Of a stretch of 64,000 nt of DNA, positions 62,067 through 64,000 are shown piece after piece (position 1 is the first letter of the stretch; every line of letters starts with the position of its first letter). The notes beneath the pieces were generated by a model. It saw only the letters and a program-made list of their open reading frames with translations. It did no database searches and was not told the DNA's origin. The stretch lies in the NCBI GenBank assembly GCA_022829145.1, contig CM040762.1, forward strand, positions 26,411,436-26,475,435, given 5' to 3'. A program made the translations under genes and the position numbers. The stretch comes from Albula goreensis. Lineage: Eukaryota > Chordata > Actinopteri > Albuliformes > Albulidae.

Positions 62067-62406
62067 CAGGAGGTCCTCGGGTTACGACGGTCTCGACTTA
62101 TGAAGGTTTTGTGGTTATGACGCACTCCCATAAATTACTTAAAAAAACCTAGTTTCGACCTAAGTGGTTTGGTTTGTAAATACGACCACAGAAATGAAGA
62201 TAATAAATTGTTCTTTTTTTTTTTTTTTTTTTTTTATTAATGTTTCATTTAATTACTGTATATGTCCTTCATGTGTTGTGTGTACAGTGTGAGTGACTTA
62301 AGGTGCTAATTTAAGTATAATTTAGGTATAAATTCCGACTTACGTCTAAAATCGGCTCACGACAAATCGTAGGAACGGAACCCGTTCGTAAGTCGAGGAC
62401 CCCCTG
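62067..62406. mobile_element. TA-flanked MITE, copy 2
   Basis: CAGGAGGTCCTCGGGTTACG to AGTCGAGGACCCCCTG with TA on both sides (62065-62066 and 62407-62408). 340 bp, containing a T-run of about 21 at 62212-62235. Inner words (ATGTCCTTCATGTGTTGTGT, GTGTGAGTGA) match the copy at 50288-50614. Confidence 0.9.
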
Positions 62407-62699
62407 TACAGCATTGTTAGCGCAATAGTGCCATATAATACATGTATCATTTTGCCCAGCTGTCCCTACTTTATATTAATCAAGTGTCAACTGATGATTC
62501 TCTCCCGAATATTGAATTTAACAGTTAATAGCTGGTGAAGTTAATGTGAGTACCTGTGTATTCATTTTGCCAAAATCTTTTGTATTATGAAGTTACGTTT
62601 GTGTCACAGCGTACTGCATCATTCAGATTTGTTCATTCAGAAATATTACTTGGATTGTTGGCAAAATGCAGTTATCTGACCAGCCAGCTGCCAGTTTTG

Positions 62700-63828
62700 C
62701 AGGGTTGCCAACTTTGGGTACCTGGCTGGAGTGAGATTTGATGCCATGGGCTTAATAAATCGCATGCACATATTTGGACTCAATTCACCATCAGGGTTTA
62801 CAGCAGTATGCAGCTTGCACATGTGGCGGGAGCAGGGGCTTAGATCTAGGATTTAAGGGTATAGCTTGACTATGCCACCCCGGGACTTCTACCCAGGGGA
62901 ATAATCACAATTTCACAATATTAGACATACACTAACCCAATAATGGGCATGCAGGTTTATTCACTAATAAAGGTGTTAGGAAGGAAAGAAAGTTCAATAA
63001 GGAAACATGCTGTTTCCAATATCAAATCTACAAAGTTTTATGAATCTTCACAAGGCAATTTTTAGTTTAAAAGGCAATGAAACCAACTACGCAGTGAATG
63101 AGCGAGGCAAAATGAACGTGACATTTCAACCATGAGACTTTCACCCTATAGAGCACTTCTGTATATTATGTCATGAACAGGGCCGTAGCCACAATTTTTT
63201 TAAATACTGAGGTCATGAGTCCCAGCCCCCATCCCCCTTCCCAAGAAATTTTTAAGATCATACCAGAAACCTATGTATTTATTCATTGAGAGCAACAATC
63301 ACTTTGAAAATAATTTCAGTGACAACACAGATGAAAATTTCACCATTTAAATTTATTTTAGATAATTTGAGATCGATACCCAGCCACAACATAAACCCTC
63401 TCCTGTGCTACCTCTCCTGTCTGCCCTGCTGAGATAGAGAAACATTTTCAGTTACAAATTATAGCTGATAATATGCAGGAAATTCAGACCGCAGCGCTTT
63501 TATGTAAGAATGTTTATGGATAACAACCAAGGCAGTACGTGCATGCAGGTAAACCGCTAATGTGATTGAGAAGAGAGCTGAAATTTGATTGGTGGGGAAC
63601 CTTGATGCGATCCAATCAAGAATCTGTGGATGTTTACACAAGTCACTCTGTGGTGCCGATGGAAAATCCAAGGCGCTGAAGACCTTTTCAGCATGTTTTC
63701 TATATCAGTAACGGAAGAACAGTGGTGCCGTGTCATATCACGTGACATTTGCCTGGGCCGCGTGAGAGCGTGAGACGGAGCCTGAAAGTGTGTGTCTCAT
63801 GCCAGAAGCATGAGAGTTGGCAGCCCTG
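62700..63828. mobile_element. hAT-like element, no transposase
   Basis: Starts CAGGGTTGCCAACTTTGG and ends GAGAGTTGGCAGCCCTG, imperfect inverted ends. GTTTTG directly flanks both sides (62694-62699 and 63829-63834). The internal stretch 62840-63110 is shared with 12044-12220. The right part has repeated GTGAGAGCGTGAGAC words. No transposase was recognised, so it is non-autonomous. Confidence 0.75.
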
Positions 63829-63834
63829 GTTTTG

Positions 63835-64000
63835 GGAAGGCTATTCTAAAATCATTATCCGTTCCAGATGAGAAAGTACATGCCCTTCCATTTAAGGTGG
63901 CATTACCAAGCAACAGGAGAGCTAGCTGTGTTCAGATGGAGTAAGAGATTAGCACTTCTGGGAGGAGGGGGAGAGTGTGCGTGAATTACTTCTGATGCTT
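63835..64000. other. Right edge, STAT3 intron, no exon seen
   Basis: Non-coding flank of the last transposon. The window ends inside STAT3 intron sequence. Confidence 0.6.

Overview
The window is vertebrate nuclear DNA, almost certainly from a ray-finned (teleost) fish. Coding density is low, protein genes are split into exons with GT/AG borders, and dinucleotide microsatellites are long. The repeats are typical of fish: L2/CR1-, jockey- and L1-Tx1-type LINEs, Tc1, hAT and Harbinger transposons, BEL/Pao retroelements and a Tigger-like end. There are no bacterial operons, CRISPR arrays or rRNA genes.

Two host genes can be supported, both on the + strand. The first is the last coding exon of CAVIN1 (PTRF, caveola coat protein) at 15493-16188. 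Its first exon or exons must lie upstream of the window. The second is the 5' half of STAT3, with eight coding exons between 57947 and 61322 that encode about 350 residues: the N-domain, the coiled coil and the very start of the DNA-binding domain. The gene runs off the right edge. A plausible non-coding first exon ends at a GTAAGT donor at 48190. CAVIN1 followed by STAT3 in the same orientation matches the order known on human 17q21, so this is an ancient linkage group. The two products do not form a pathway with each other: cavin-1 shapes caveolae at the plasma membrane, and STAT3 is a cytokine-activated transcription factor.

Everything else is intergenic or intronic and dominated by repeats. 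Layout: 0-4 kb, a 36-bp minisatellite and a BEL/Pao pol remnant (minus strand). 4-10 kb, a SINE-like copy, GT/GA microsatellites, a 1.3-kb GT-rich minisatellite and a second, shorter one. 12-14.5 kb, an L2-type LINE, a long CA tract and a LINE 3' tail. 15.5-16.8 kb, CAVIN1. 17-20 kb, a SINE-like copy and a second BEL/Pao remnant. 20.6-22.3 kb, a large imperfect palindrome. 22.4-25.9 kb, nested LINE pieces and a composite LINE/Tigger-like repeat. 26.8-27.5 kb, a striking array of 22 ACTAGT hexamers. 29.6-31.3 kb, a complete but frameshifted Tc1 element. 32.6-34.7 kb, a decayed intron-bearing gene of an uncharacterised transposon-like family. 34.8-36.7 kb, a second composite repeat. 37.9-40.0 kb, nested inverted repeats. 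40.4-45.9 kb, more LINE and Harbinger pieces. 47.6-64 kb, the STAT3 region, whose introns carry two TA-flanked MITEs and three hAT-type elements, one of them with a perfect 8-bp target duplication.

I see no unknown multi-gene system. The items most worth a second look are the ACTAGT array, the palindromes, the uncharacterised transposon-like gene family and the duplicated splice-acceptor repeats before STAT3 exon 6. All family assignments come from reading motifs, without database searches.
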